This document shows, piece by piece, positions 1-7,720 of a DNA stretch of 64,000 nucleotides (its first letter is position 1; the number at the start of each line of letters is the position of its first letter). A program made the position numbers and the translations under genes. Below the pieces are notes generated by a model, which worked only from the letters and a program-made list of their open reading frames with translations, ran no database searches and was not told the DNA's origin. The DNA comes from Pseudomonas sp. QS1027. Lineage in GTDB: Bacteria > Pseudomonadota > Gammaproteobacteria > Pseudomonadales > Pseudomonadaceae. The stretch is from NCBI RefSeq assembly GCF_002814235.1, contig NZ_PHSU01000036.1, positions 45,683-109,682 of the forward strand, in the 5' to 3' direction.

Positions 1-1403
1 CGCGCTACGAGGATGCGAGCCTGGGGCGCTTCGACCTGAGCGCCACCTACGGTCGCGATACCCATGACGAAACCGCGTTCGACACGGTCAACCCGAGCTT
101 CGGCGCGGCCAGCCCGACCCGCTTCAATGTCGCCACGCTGATCAACGAACAGACCAACCTGACCCTGGATTACGCCAAGGACCTGGACGTGGATTGGTCC
201 AAACATCCGCTGACGGTTTCCGCCGGTGTTGCCTACCGCAACGAGCGTTATCGCCTGGAGGCGGGTGATGCCGACTCTTACTCGTTTGGTGGTATCAACG
301 ATGTCCAGGTCGGTGCGGTGCAGGCTTCGGGCCTGACGCCGGACGATGCCGGAACCTACAGCCGCAATGTCGGCGGGGTGTATTTCGGCCTGGAAAACCA
401 GCTCACCGACAAATTCCAGTTCGGCCTGGCCGGGCGCACCGAGCACTATTCGGACTTCGGTTCGGCCACCACCGGCAAGGTCTCGGCGCGCTATGACTTC
501 ACCCCACGGGTCGGTCTGCGGGCCACGGTGAACAACGCCTATCGCGCCCCGACCCTGGGCCAGATCGGCACCTCCTGGACCACCACCACCAACGTCGATG
601 CCAACGGCAATCCGGTGCTGACCCGCATGCTGCCCGCCGACAACCCGGCGGCGCGGGCACTGGGTGCCCAGCCGTTGAAACCGGAAAAATCCACCAACTT
701 CTCCCTCGGCCTGGTGTTGCGTCCAACCGACCAGGCCTCGGTGACCATCGATGCCTACCAGATCAGCATTCGCGATCGCCTGCTCTACAGCGGTGGTATT
801 TCCGGGCCCCAGGCCGAGCAGATCCTCCAGGCCGCCGGCTACGGCCAGTACACCTGGGCGCAGTTCATGACCAACGCCGCCGACACCCGCACCCGGGGTA
901 TCGACATCGTCGGCAAGTACAACCTCGACCTGCAGCAGTTCGGCAACCTGGCCCTGTCGGCGGGCTACACCAAGGCCAAGACCGTGATCGAGCGGATCAA
1001 CTCGAACCCCTACGGGTTTGACGTGTTGACCCGTGAAGCGCGGGGCTTCCTCGAGCACGGCTACCCGGAAGACAAGCTGGTGTTCGGCGCGGTGCATCGT
1101 TATGGCGCCTGGACCGTGGCGCTGAACGAGACCCGTTATGGCCAGTACCGCAAGTACGCGACCACCGATGCGGCGGCGCAGTACGACCAGACCTTCTCGG
1201 CGCAATGGACCACCGACCTGGACGTGAACTACGCCTTCACCAAGCAGCTGCGACTGTCGGTGGGTGCCAACAACCTGTTCGACAGCAAGCCGGACACCTT
1301 CAACCCGCAACTGCGCCAGACCGCGGGCCAGCAATACAGCTTCCTGTCGCCGGCGGCACCGGAGGGGGCCTTCTACTACACACGGCTGAGCTACGACTTC
1401 TGA
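1..1403 (+). CDS. TonB-dependent outer-membrane receptor, C-terminal part (5' end outside window)
   Basis: The reading frame is open from base 3 and runs to a TGA at 1401-1403, so the N-terminal signal, plug and TonB box lie upstream of the window. About 466 visible residues have the alternating amphipathic strands of a 22-strand beta-barrel, for example FGLAGRTEHYSDFG, a conserved R-A-P-T-L element in YRAPTLGQIG, and NNLFDSKPD near the end. The last residues, LSYDF, end in the C-terminal aromatic typical of outer-membrane proteins. Such receptors import scarce ligands (siderophores, cobalamin, sugars or sulfur compounds) using TonB/ExbBD energy. Two periplasmic binding proteins and two catabolic-type enzymes follow on the same strand, so it may be the outer-membrane step of that uptake route. 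The substrate cannot be read from the barrel. Confidence 0.93.
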   Translation, partial: RYEDASLGRFDLSATYGRDTHDETAFDTVNPSFGAASPTRFNVATLINEQTNLTLDYAKDLDVDWSKHPLTVSAGVAYRNERYRLEAGDADSYSFGGINDVQVGAVQASGLTPDDAGTYSRNVGGVYFGLENQLTDKFQFGLAGRTEHYSDFGSATTGKVSARYDFTPRVGLRATVNNAYRAPTLGQIGTSWTTTTNVDANGNPVLTRMLPADNPAARALGAQPLKPEKSTNFSLGLVLRPTDQASVTIDAYQISIRDRLLYSGGISGPQAEQILQAAGYGQYTWAQFMTNAADTRTRGIDIVGKYNLDLQQFGNLALSAGYTKAKTVIERINSNPYGFDVLTREARGFLEHGYPEDKLVFGAVHRYGAWTVALNETRYGQYRKYATTDAAAQYDQTFSAQWTTDLDVNYAFTKQLRLSVGANNLFDSKPDTFNPQLRQTAGQQYSFLSPAAPEGAFYYTRLSYDF

Positions 1404-1413
1404 CGGCTATCCA

Positions 1414-1439
1414 TCCCGGGGGGGAAATACCTCCCGGGA
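1414..1439. terminator. hairpin between the receptor and binding-protein genes
   Basis: TCCCGGGGGG at 1414-1423 pairs with the complementary arm at 1430-1439, with one G-U pair, around a short AAATA-type loop. There is no long U-tract, so it may attenuate or protect the mRNA rather than end it. It lies 11 bases after the receptor stop and about 45 bases before the next start. Confidence 0.45.
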
Positions 1440-1485
1440 GCACCACAACGATTGACCATGAAAACCAAACCACCACGAGGTGAAC

Positions 1486-2499
1486 ATGAAATCCATCAAG
1501 ACCCTGTTCGGCAGCTCGCTACTGGCCCTGAGCCTGCTGGCCCAGCCGGCACCCGCCGCTGAAAAGAACGCGCCGATCCACTTCGGTGACATCACCTGGG
1601 AGAGCGGCAGCCTGATCACCGAAGTCCTGCGGCTGATCGTCGAAAAAGGCTACGGCTACTCCACCGACACCTTGCCCGGCAGCACCGTGAGCCTGGAAGC
1701 CGCCCTGGCGAAAAACGATATCCAGGTCATCGGCGAAGAATGGGCCGGACGCAGCCCGGCCTGGGTCAAGGCCGAAAGCGAAGGCAAGGTGTTCGGCCTG
1801 GGCGACACGGTCAAGGGCGCCACCGAAGGCTGGTGGGTACCGGAATACGTGATCAAGGGCGACCCGGCGCGGGGCATCAAGGCACTGGCACCGGACCTCA
1901 AGTCGGTGGCCGACCTGCCACGCTACAAGGACGTGTTCCGCGACCCGGAAGACCCATCCCGTGGACGTTTCCTCAACAGCCCCACCGGCTGGACCTCGGA
2001 GATCGTCAACAGCCAGAAAATCAAGGCCTATGGTCTGAGCGACAGCTTCGTCAACTTCCGTACCGGCTCCGGCGCGGCGCTGGACGCGGAGGTTTCGTCC
2101 TCGGTCAAACGCGGCAAGCCGGTGCTCTTCTACTACTGGTCGCCGACCCCGCTGCTGGGCCGCTTCAACCTGGTCAAGCTGGAAGAGCCGCCGTTCGACG
2201 CCGAAGCCTGGAAGACCCTGGCCGATGCCAACAACCCGCACCCCCGTGGTACCCGCTCGATGCCGGCGCACCTGGCGATCGGCGTGTCCGCACCGTTCAA
2301 GGCGCAGTACCCGGATCTGGTGGAGTTCTTTACCAAAGTCGACCTGCCCATCGACCTGCTGAACCGTACCCTGGCCGAGATGGGCGAGAAACGCCTGCCG
2401 CCACGCCAGGTCGCCGAAGCCTTCCTGCGTGAGCAACCTCAGGTCTGGAACGCCTGGGTGCCTGCGGCGGTGGCCCAACGTGTGAGTGGCAGCCTGTGA
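1486..2499 (+). CDS. ABC transporter periplasmic binding protein, glycine betaine/ProX (OpuAC) family
   Basis: A 337-residue protein with a signal peptide (KSIKTLFGSSLLALSLL, cleavage near AxA at about residue 23). The mature part resembles OpuAC/ProX proteins, which cage quaternary ammonium ligands in a box of aromatic residues; GEEWAGRSPAW, EGWWVPEYV and FYYWSPTPL are candidates. ATG at 1486 is chosen because GAGG at 1477-1480 lies five bases upstream; a GTG two codons earlier overlaps this site. The next gene overlaps its stop by one base. No permease or ATPase gene is visible here, so these may lie upstream of the window or elsewhere. The family points to a betaine-like ligand, but which one is not known. 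Confidence 0.88.
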   Translation: MKSIKTLFGSSLLALSLLAQPAPAAEKNAPIHFGDITWESGSLITEVLRLIVEKGYGYSTDTLPGSTVSLEAALAKNDIQVIGEEWAGRSPAWVKAESEGKVFGLGDTVKGATEGWWVPEYVIKGDPARGIKALAPDLKSVADLPRYKDVFRDPEDPSRGRFLNSPTGWTSEIVNSQKIKAYGLSDSFVNFRTGSGAALDAEVSSSVKRGKPVLFYYWSPTPLLGRFNLVKLEEPPFDAEAWKTLADANNPHPRGTRSMPAHLAIGVSAPFKAQYPDLVEFFTKVDLPIDLLNRTLAEMGEKRLPPRQVAEAFLREQPQVWNAWVPAAVAQRVSGSL

Positions 2500-3431
2500 T
2501 GTTCAAGCGCTTGTGCCTGCTGCTGGGCTTGGGCCTGGCCAGTGCCGGCCCGGTGCTGGCCGCCGATCCCGCCACCGTGCGGATCGGCTACCAGAAGAGT
2601 TCGGTGAGCATGGTCCTGGCCCGCGAGCACCATCTGCTGGAGCAGGCGTTGCCTGGCACCCAGGTGCAATGGATCGAGTTTCCCGGTGGTCCGCAACTGA
2701 TCGAGGCGCTCAACGGCGGCAGTGTCGATATCGGCAACAGTGGTGATATCCCGCCGATTTTCGCCCAGGTCGCCGGCATCGACCTGCTGTATATCGGCGT
2801 CGAGCCCAGCGACGGCAAGACCGAGGCGATCATCGTGCCCAAGGACAGCCCGGTGCAGCAACTGGCCGATCTCAAGGGCAAGCGGGTCGCACTGCTCAAG
2901 GGGTCCAGTGCCCACAACCTGTTCCTCAAGAGCCTGGTCAAGGCCGGCTTGAGCCTCAGTGACGTGAACCTGGTCTACCTGTCGCCGGCCGATGCCCGCG
3001 CCGCGTTCGAGCAGGGCAAGCTCGACGCCTGGGTGATCTGGGACCCTTACTACTCGGCCGCGGTGATCGATGGTCGGGCACGCTTGCTCAGCGATGGCCA
3101 GGGGCTCAATTCCGGTGGCAGTTTCTATATCGCCAGTGGCGCCTTTGCCCGTCAGCATCCGCAGGTTATCGAGCCGCTGCTCAAGGCCTTCGGCCGGGCC
3201 CAGCAACTGTCGTTCGACGAGCCGCAGGCGTCCATCGACAGCATGACCCGGGTCCTGGGTTTGCAACGCCCGGTTATCGCGAGTTACTTCGAACATCGCC
3301 CCCATACGCCGCTCAAGGCCGTCGACCCGGCCACCCTGGCCGACCAGCAACGGACTGCCGACCGCTTCTACGCCAATGGCCTGATTCCCAAGGCGGTCCA
3401 GGTCGATCAGATCGTCTTCAAGGCCCCTTGA
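2499..3431 (+). CDS. ABC transporter substrate-binding protein, aliphatic sulfonate (SsuA/NitT-TauT) family
   Basis: A 310-residue periplasmic protein with an N-terminal signal (FKRLCLLLGLGLASAG, cleavage near VLAA). VRIGYQKSS and the ALNGGSVDIGNSGDIPPIF stretch are typical of SsuA-type proteins that bind sulfonates or taurine, and the length is normal. ATG at 2499 shares its first base with the TGA of the previous gene (2497-2499), implying translational coupling; GTG at 2496 is an alternative. Two binding proteins of different classes, one betaine-type and one sulfonate-type, in one operon is unusual. It suggests either two ligands or one ligand bearing both kinds of group. Confidence 0.88.
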   Translation: MFKRLCLLLGLGLASAGPVLAADPATVRIGYQKSSVSMVLAREHHLLEQALPGTQVQWIEFPGGPQLIEALNGGSVDIGNSGDIPPIFAQVAGIDLLYIGVEPSDGKTEAIIVPKDSPVQQLADLKGKRVALLKGSSAHNLFLKSLVKAGLSLSDVNLVYLSPADARAAFEQGKLDAWVIWDPYYSAAVIDGRARLLSDGQGLNSGGSFYIASGAFARQHPQVIEPLLKAFGRAQQLSFDEPQASIDSMTRVLGLQRPVIASYFEHRPHTPLKAVDPATLADQQRTADRFYANGLIPKAVQVDQIVFKAP

Positions 3432-3453
3432 ACCCGCAGAGGAAACCCACTCC

Positions 3454-4458
3454 ATGCAACCTGTCTACATCGATTTTCTCAACGGCCTGGACATCGCCGC
3501 CCTGGACCTGGGCAACGACGAAATCCTTGCCGCCATCGAAGCCAGCCTGGCCATCCAGGGGCGCGGCGAAGCGGTGATCGAGCCGCGTACCCATCTGATT
3601 CCGGGGGGCGGCATCAACGGCCACTTCAATGTGCTGCGCGGCGTGCTGGGCGGCGACATCGGTTATGCCGGGGTCAAGGTGGTCGGTGATTTCGTCGACA
3701 ACTACCGCAAGGGATTGCCCTCGGAGCTGGCGATTCTCAACCTGCTCGACCCGGCCACTGGCGTACCGAAGGCGATTCTCGATGCCTCGGCAATCACCGA
3801 TATGCGCACCGGCGCGGTCACCGCCATCGGCGCCAAGTACCTGGCCAATCCCGGCAGCAAGGTGCTCGGGCATATCGGTGCGCGGGGGACGGCCTACTGG
3901 AATGTGCGCCTGCTCGATCACCTGTTCGACTTCGACGAGATCCGTGTGCATTCGCGGCGCGAGGAAAGCCGCGAGGCCTTTGCCGAAAAGCTGCGCCGTG
4001 ACCTGGGCAAGCCGGTCACCGTGACCCATGATTGGGAAAGCACGGTGCGCGGTGCCGATATCGTGGTCGAGGCCTCGCGCCTGGACCAGCCGCAACCGCT
4101 GCTACGTACCGAGTGGATCAAACCCGGGGCCTTTGTCGTGCCCTACGGCACCATGAGTGCGGTGGAACTGTCGCTGACCGACATCATGAGCAAGCTGGTG
4201 GTGGACGATTGGGGCCAGTGCAAGGGCGGCCTGTTCGGTTCGCTACGGGCCCATGTGGAGGCGGGCAAGCTCAGTGAGCAGACCTTGCACGCCGAATTGG
4301 GGCAGATTGTCGCCGGCTTGAAGAGCGCCCGGCAGAGCCCCGAGGAAACCATCCTGTTCTGGCACCGGGGCCTGAGTCTGAGCGATATCGCCCTGGGCCA
4401 CGCGTTGCTGCAGAAGGCGGCGCGTCTGGGGATCGGCCAGAGACTGAGGTTCGCATGA
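3454..4458 (+). CDS. ornithine cyclodeaminase/mu-crystallin family protein, atypical active site
   Basis: A 334-residue protein of the OCD/mu-crystallin family, which holds ornithine cyclodeaminases, ketimine reductases, alanine dehydrogenases and SbnB-like enzymes. Seen: R45 in the EPRTHL element, K75 in GVKVV, R118 in TDMRTGA and a Rossmann segment at about 136-150. The dinucleotide loop reads GARGTA rather than the usual GxGxQA. The segment that carries the catalytic Asp in true ornithine cyclodeaminase (G-G-D-C-P-G-K-T-E-L) is here VPYGTMSAVEL at about 229-239, without Asp. A simple ornithine cyclodeaminase is therefore unlikely; an imine or ketimine reductase or another NAD(P)-dependent step is possible. 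A GAGG site precedes the ATG, and the gene overlaps the next by 4 bases. Confidence 0.85.
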   Translation: MQPVYIDFLNGLDIAALDLGNDEILAAIEASLAIQGRGEAVIEPRTHLIPGGGINGHFNVLRGVLGGDIGYAGVKVVGDFVDNYRKGLPSELAILNLLDPATGVPKAILDASAITDMRTGAVTAIGAKYLANPGSKVLGHIGARGTAYWNVRLLDHLFDFDEIRVHSRREESREAFAEKLRRDLGKPVTVTHDWESTVRGADIVVEASRLDQPQPLLRTEWIKPGAFVVPYGTMSAVELSLTDIMSKLVVDDWGQCKGGLFGSLRAHVEAGKLSEQTLHAELGQIVAGLKSARQSPEETILFWHRGLSLSDIALGHALLQKAARLGIGQRLRFA

Positions 4459-5939
4459 CGGCGGTCGAACTCGACGGAGAAGGTCTGGCGCTGGATGACT
4501 GGCTGCGTGTCGTACGCGATGGCGCGCCGCTGGTTTTCAGCACGGCGGCGCGGCAGCGGATCGTCGACGGGCATGCCTTGTTGCTGTCTCGGGCCGAAGC
4601 CGGCGAGGCGATCTATGGCGTGACCACCGGCCTCGGCGCTGCGGTGGATGTGCGTTTGCCGCTGGACGATGGGCAGGTGCAACAGCGTATCCCCTTGGGG
4701 CGTGCGGTGGGTGTCGGACGCCTGGCGAGTGTCGAGGAGGTGCGGGCGATTCTGTGCTCGCGTCTGGCGGGATTGGCCCAGGGCCGTTCGGGGATTTCCC
4801 CGGCCACGGCGGATGCGTTGCTGGCTTTGCTTGAGTCCGGGATCTACCCGGAGGTGCCATTGACTGGCTCTCTCGGCGAAAGTGACCTGGCTCCGCTGGC
4901 CCATCTGAGTCTTGCCTTGCTGGGCGAGGGCTGGGTGACTTGGCGCGGCGAGCGTTTGCCGGCGGCTGAGGCCTTGTCGCGCAATGGGCTTGAGCCGACC
5001 CGGTTGATCGGCAAGGACGGTCTGGCGCTGGTCTCGGCAAATGCCGTCAGCGTCGGGTTGGGTGCCTTGCTGGTGGCCGAGGCGGAGCGCGCGCTGGAAA
5101 CTTTGCTGGCGGCCTTGGCGCTGTCCTGCGAGGGCTATCGCGCCAACCTCAGTCCGTTCCAGCCCTGGGCGTCGCGTTTGCGTCCGGCGGCGGGGCAGGC
5201 TGAAGCCTCGGCGGCCTTGCTGGCTTTGCTGGCTGCTGGCGAGTTGAATGAGGAAGGGGCGGCGAGGCGCTTGCAGGATCCCTTGAGTTTCCGCTGTGCA
5301 ACCGTGGTCCAGGGCGCGGCGCTTCAAGCGTGGCAACAGCTGCGCGATACCGTGGTGCTGGAGCTGGAGAGCGGCGCGGACAACCCGGCCTTGATCGTCG
5401 AGGCGCAGAGCGTGTTGGCCAATGCGAATTTCGACAGCACCCACCTGGCTTTGGCGGGGGAGGGGCTGGGCTTGGCCTTCAGTCGGTTGGCGGCGTGTTC
5501 GGCGGAGCGCATGGCCAAGCTGTTGTCGCCAGGCTCCAGTGAACTACCGCGTTTTCTGATCGAGCAACCGGGGCATGTCGGTTTGGCCGCGTTGCAGAGG
5601 ACGGCGTCGGCGCTGGTGGCGAAGATCGGCCATCTGGCCAATCCGTTGCCGGCGGTGAGCATTGCGGTGGCGGATCGGGTGGAGGATTACGCCGGGCAGG
5701 CGTTGGCGGTGATCGAGAAAACCCGTGAGCTGACGCGGCACCTGACCACGCTGGCGGCCATCGAGTTGATTGTCGCGGCGCAGGCGGTGGACCTGCGCGG
5801 CACGTTGCGTCTGGGCGAGGGCAGTGAGGCGATCTACCGGGCAGTGCGCAGCCAGGTGGCCCGGCTCGACCGCGACCGCCCCACGGCATGGGATGTCGAG
5901 GCGTTGCTGGCGTTGATCGAAACGCGGGGGATCACCTGA
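4455..5939 (+). CDS. histidine/aromatic ammonia-lyase family protein lacking the MIO-forming Ala-Ser-Gly triad
   Basis: A 494-residue protein close in length to HutH. Conserved: Tyr54 in IYGVTTGLG, DLAPLAH at 144-150, Arg280 in PLSFRC, SGADNPA near 306-312, Phe326, and Glu410-Asp411 in DRVEDYAG. HutH cyclises Ala-Ser-Gly (GSVGASGDLAPLAH) into the MIO electrophile; here the same place reads GSLGESDLAPLAH, so Ala is Glu and Gly is missing. By my alignment, HutH His83 is Arg83, the Asn195 region is VSANAVS with Ser, and Tyr280 is Leu277. MIO should not form. Either the protein uses a MIO-free elimination, as I recall for ergothionase of the same superfamily, or it is not a lyase. It overlaps the preceding gene by ATGA and ends the operon, four bases from a convergent gene. 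Confidence 0.85.
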   Translation: MTAVELDGEGLALDDWLRVVRDGAPLVFSTAARQRIVDGHALLLSRAEAGEAIYGVTTGLGAAVDVRLPLDDGQVQQRIPLGRAVGVGRLASVEEVRAILCSRLAGLAQGRSGISPATADALLALLESGIYPEVPLTGSLGESDLAPLAHLSLALLGEGWVTWRGERLPAAEALSRNGLEPTRLIGKDGLALVSANAVSVGLGALLVAEAERALETLLAALALSCEGYRANLSPFQPWASRLRPAAGQAEASAALLALLAAGELNEEGAARRLQDPLSFRCATVVQGAALQAWQQLRDTVVLELESGADNPALIVEAQSVLANANFDSTHLALAGEGLGLAFSRLAACSAERMAKLLSPGSSELPRFLIEQPGHVGLAALQRTASALVAKIGHLANPLPAVSIAVADRVEDYAGQALAVIEKTRELTRHLTTLAAIELIVAAQAVDLRGTLRLGEGSEAIYRAVRSQVARLDRDRPTAWDVEALLALIETRGIT

Positions 5940-5943
5940 GGAC

Positions 5944-6549
5944 TCAGGCCGCCAGTTCCGCCGCCAATGCGGCGATCACTGCCGGACGCTGATCGATCCG
6001 TGCCATGAACCGTTGCAGTGCCGGCCACGGCCCCAGGTCCAGGCCAAGGAAGGCCGTCCAGCGCAGCACGGTGAACAGGTAGGCGTCGGCCACGCTGAAG
6101 TGTTCGCCCAGCAGGTAGTCGTGCGGCTCCAGGGTTGTGCTCAGCAGGGCGAAACGCTTGTACAGCTTCTCCCGGAAAATCGCCTTTACCTCATCCGGTA
6201 TCGCACTGTTGAACAGCGGGCCCATCCCGCCATGCACTTCGCCGGAGATGAAGTTCAGCACCTCCTGCAAACGCGAGCGTTCCCAACTGCCATTGAGCGG
6301 CGCCAGCCCGGCCTCGGGCTTGAGGTCGGCGAGAAACTGCACGATGGCCACGCCTTCGGTGAGCACCTGGCCATTGTCCAGCTGAAGGGCGGCCACATAC
6401 CCCTTGGGATTGATCTTGAGAAAGTCCTCACCGTGCTCGGTGACTTTGCTCTGGTTGTCGACCCGCACCAGTTCGAAGGGCAGGCCCAGCTCACGCAGGA
6501 CGATATGCGGTGACAGCGAGCAGGTGTTTGGGACGTAGTACAGCTTCAT
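5944..6549 (-). CDS. gstA: glutathione S-transferase, beta-class (GstA-like)
   Basis: A 201-residue cytosolic enzyme, the normal length for bacterial GstA. The thioredoxin-fold half starts MKLYYVPNTCSLSPHIVL with Cys10 and Ser11 in the beta-class position. NPKGYVAAL and the TEGVAIVQFLAD segment bind the gamma-glutamyl part of glutathione. The helical C-terminal half includes DYLLGEHFSVADAYLF. It would conjugate glutathione to electrophiles or act as a peroxidase. It converges on the ammonia-lyase-like gene with a four-base gap and is divergent from the LysR gene at 6678, which may regulate it. Confidence 0.9.
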   Translation of the reverse strand: MKLYYVPNTCSLSPHIVLRELGLPFELVRVDNQSKVTEHGEDFLKINPKGYVAALQLDNGQVLTEGVAIVQFLADLKPEAGLAPLNGSWERSRLQEVLNFISGEVHGGMGPLFNSAIPDEVKAIFREKLYKRFALLSTTLEPHDYLLGEHFSVADAYLFTVLRWTAFLGLDLGPWPALQRFMARIDQRPAVIAALAAELAA

Positions 6550-6677
6550 GACAATGAGACTCCCCGGATAAGAACCGTGTTCAGCCTGGATGGCCTTGGC
6601 GAGGGGCAGTGTCGTATGGTGACCTGATCCGGGTAAAATTAATTCTTGAGAAACCAGCCATAAGGTCAGCTACTGTC

Positions 6678-7544
6678 ATGATGAATCTGCTGCATTGGCG
6701 CTTACTGGTGGCGGTACTCGATACCGGCACCCTGACCCGCGCCGCCGAACAGGTTGGCATGACACAATCGGCGGCCAGCCAGGCCCTGGCGGCGATGGAG
6801 CAGATCCTCGGCGTCCAGCTGTTCACCCGCCATGCCCGCGAGTCATTGCCCACCGCCATTGGCCAGCAGGTCCTGGCACAGGCGCGGGTGATGCTCGCGG
6901 CCCTGGAAAATATCCGCCAGATGGTCGACAGCGATAAAGGACTGGTCGGCGGCAGTATTCGCCTGGCGAGTTTTCCGATGATCCTGGGCTCCTTGCTGCC
7001 ACCGCTGCTGCGTCAGTTCCGCCAGCGCCATCCCGGTATCGAAGTGGTGGCGCTGGAGGTCAGTGACCATGAAGTGCAGGCCATGCTCGCCAATGACACC
7101 GTGGATGTCGGCGTGGTGCTCAACCCCGATATCGAAAGTGGCGCCCTGGAGCTGGGGCACGATACCTGGGTCGCGGTGGTTCCCATGGGCCATCGGCTGG
7201 CCGCCAGGGGCGCTGACGGCTGTGTGAGCCTGGCCGAGCTGGTCGCCGAACCCTTTGTATTGGCGACCGGCGGTTGTGCGGTCAACGCCCGGAGCATTGC
7301 CGCCGAAATCGGCCTGTCGCTGCAGGACATTCGCGTCGAGGTCCGCGAGTGGAGCAGCGCCTACACCCTGGTGCGGGAAAACCTCGGCGTGACCCTGGTC
7401 CCCGAACTGGCCCTGCCCACCGAACGCAAGGGCCTGCGGGTGCTGCGCCTGGAGGTGCCGATCGAACGGCGCTTCGGCTTGCTGCCGTCGGCCGCGGGGG
7501 CTCGCTCGGCGGCGGTGCGGGCCTTGTTCGAAATGTTGCGCTGA
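6678..7544 (+). CDS. LysR-family transcriptional regulator
   Basis: About 288 residues. The N-terminal winged helix-turn-helix (about residues 2-60) contains LTRAAEQVGMTQSAASQALAAME, cut here only by the family pattern, and the effector-binding domain follows at about 90-285. An upstream in-frame extension exists, but the family normally begins a few residues before LHWRLLVAV, so ATG 6678 (or the adjacent ATG 6681) is preferred; no strong ribosome site separates them. It is divergent from the gstA-like gene across 128 bases, the classical arrangement for a LysR regulator of its neighbour. The inducer is unknown. Confidence 0.88.
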   Translation: MMNLLHWRLLVAVLDTGTLTRAAEQVGMTQSAASQALAAMEQILGVQLFTRHARESLPTAIGQQVLAQARVMLAALENIRQMVDSDKGLVGGSIRLASFPMILGSLLPPLLRQFRQRHPGIEVVALEVSDHEVQAMLANDTVDVGVVLNPDIESGALELGHDTWVAVVPMGHRLAARGADGCVSLAELVAEPFVLATGGCAVNARSIAAEIGLSLQDIRVEVREWSSAYTLVRENLGVTLVPELALPTERKGLRVLRLEVPIERRFGLLPSAAGARSAAVRALFEMLR

Positions 7545-7720
7545 TCTTCGGGGTATCGGTATCGAATAAGCTTTCAACAGTTGGTTACTGGCCACTGGCT
7601 TGCATCCAACCCCTGGCTGTCTATGCTCTCAGATGGATTTATATGCAGGACTAAATCCAACCGTTCAAGGTGACGTGGTCACCCGGCATATCCATTGACA
7701 GCGCTGAAGGGATTTAAGCC

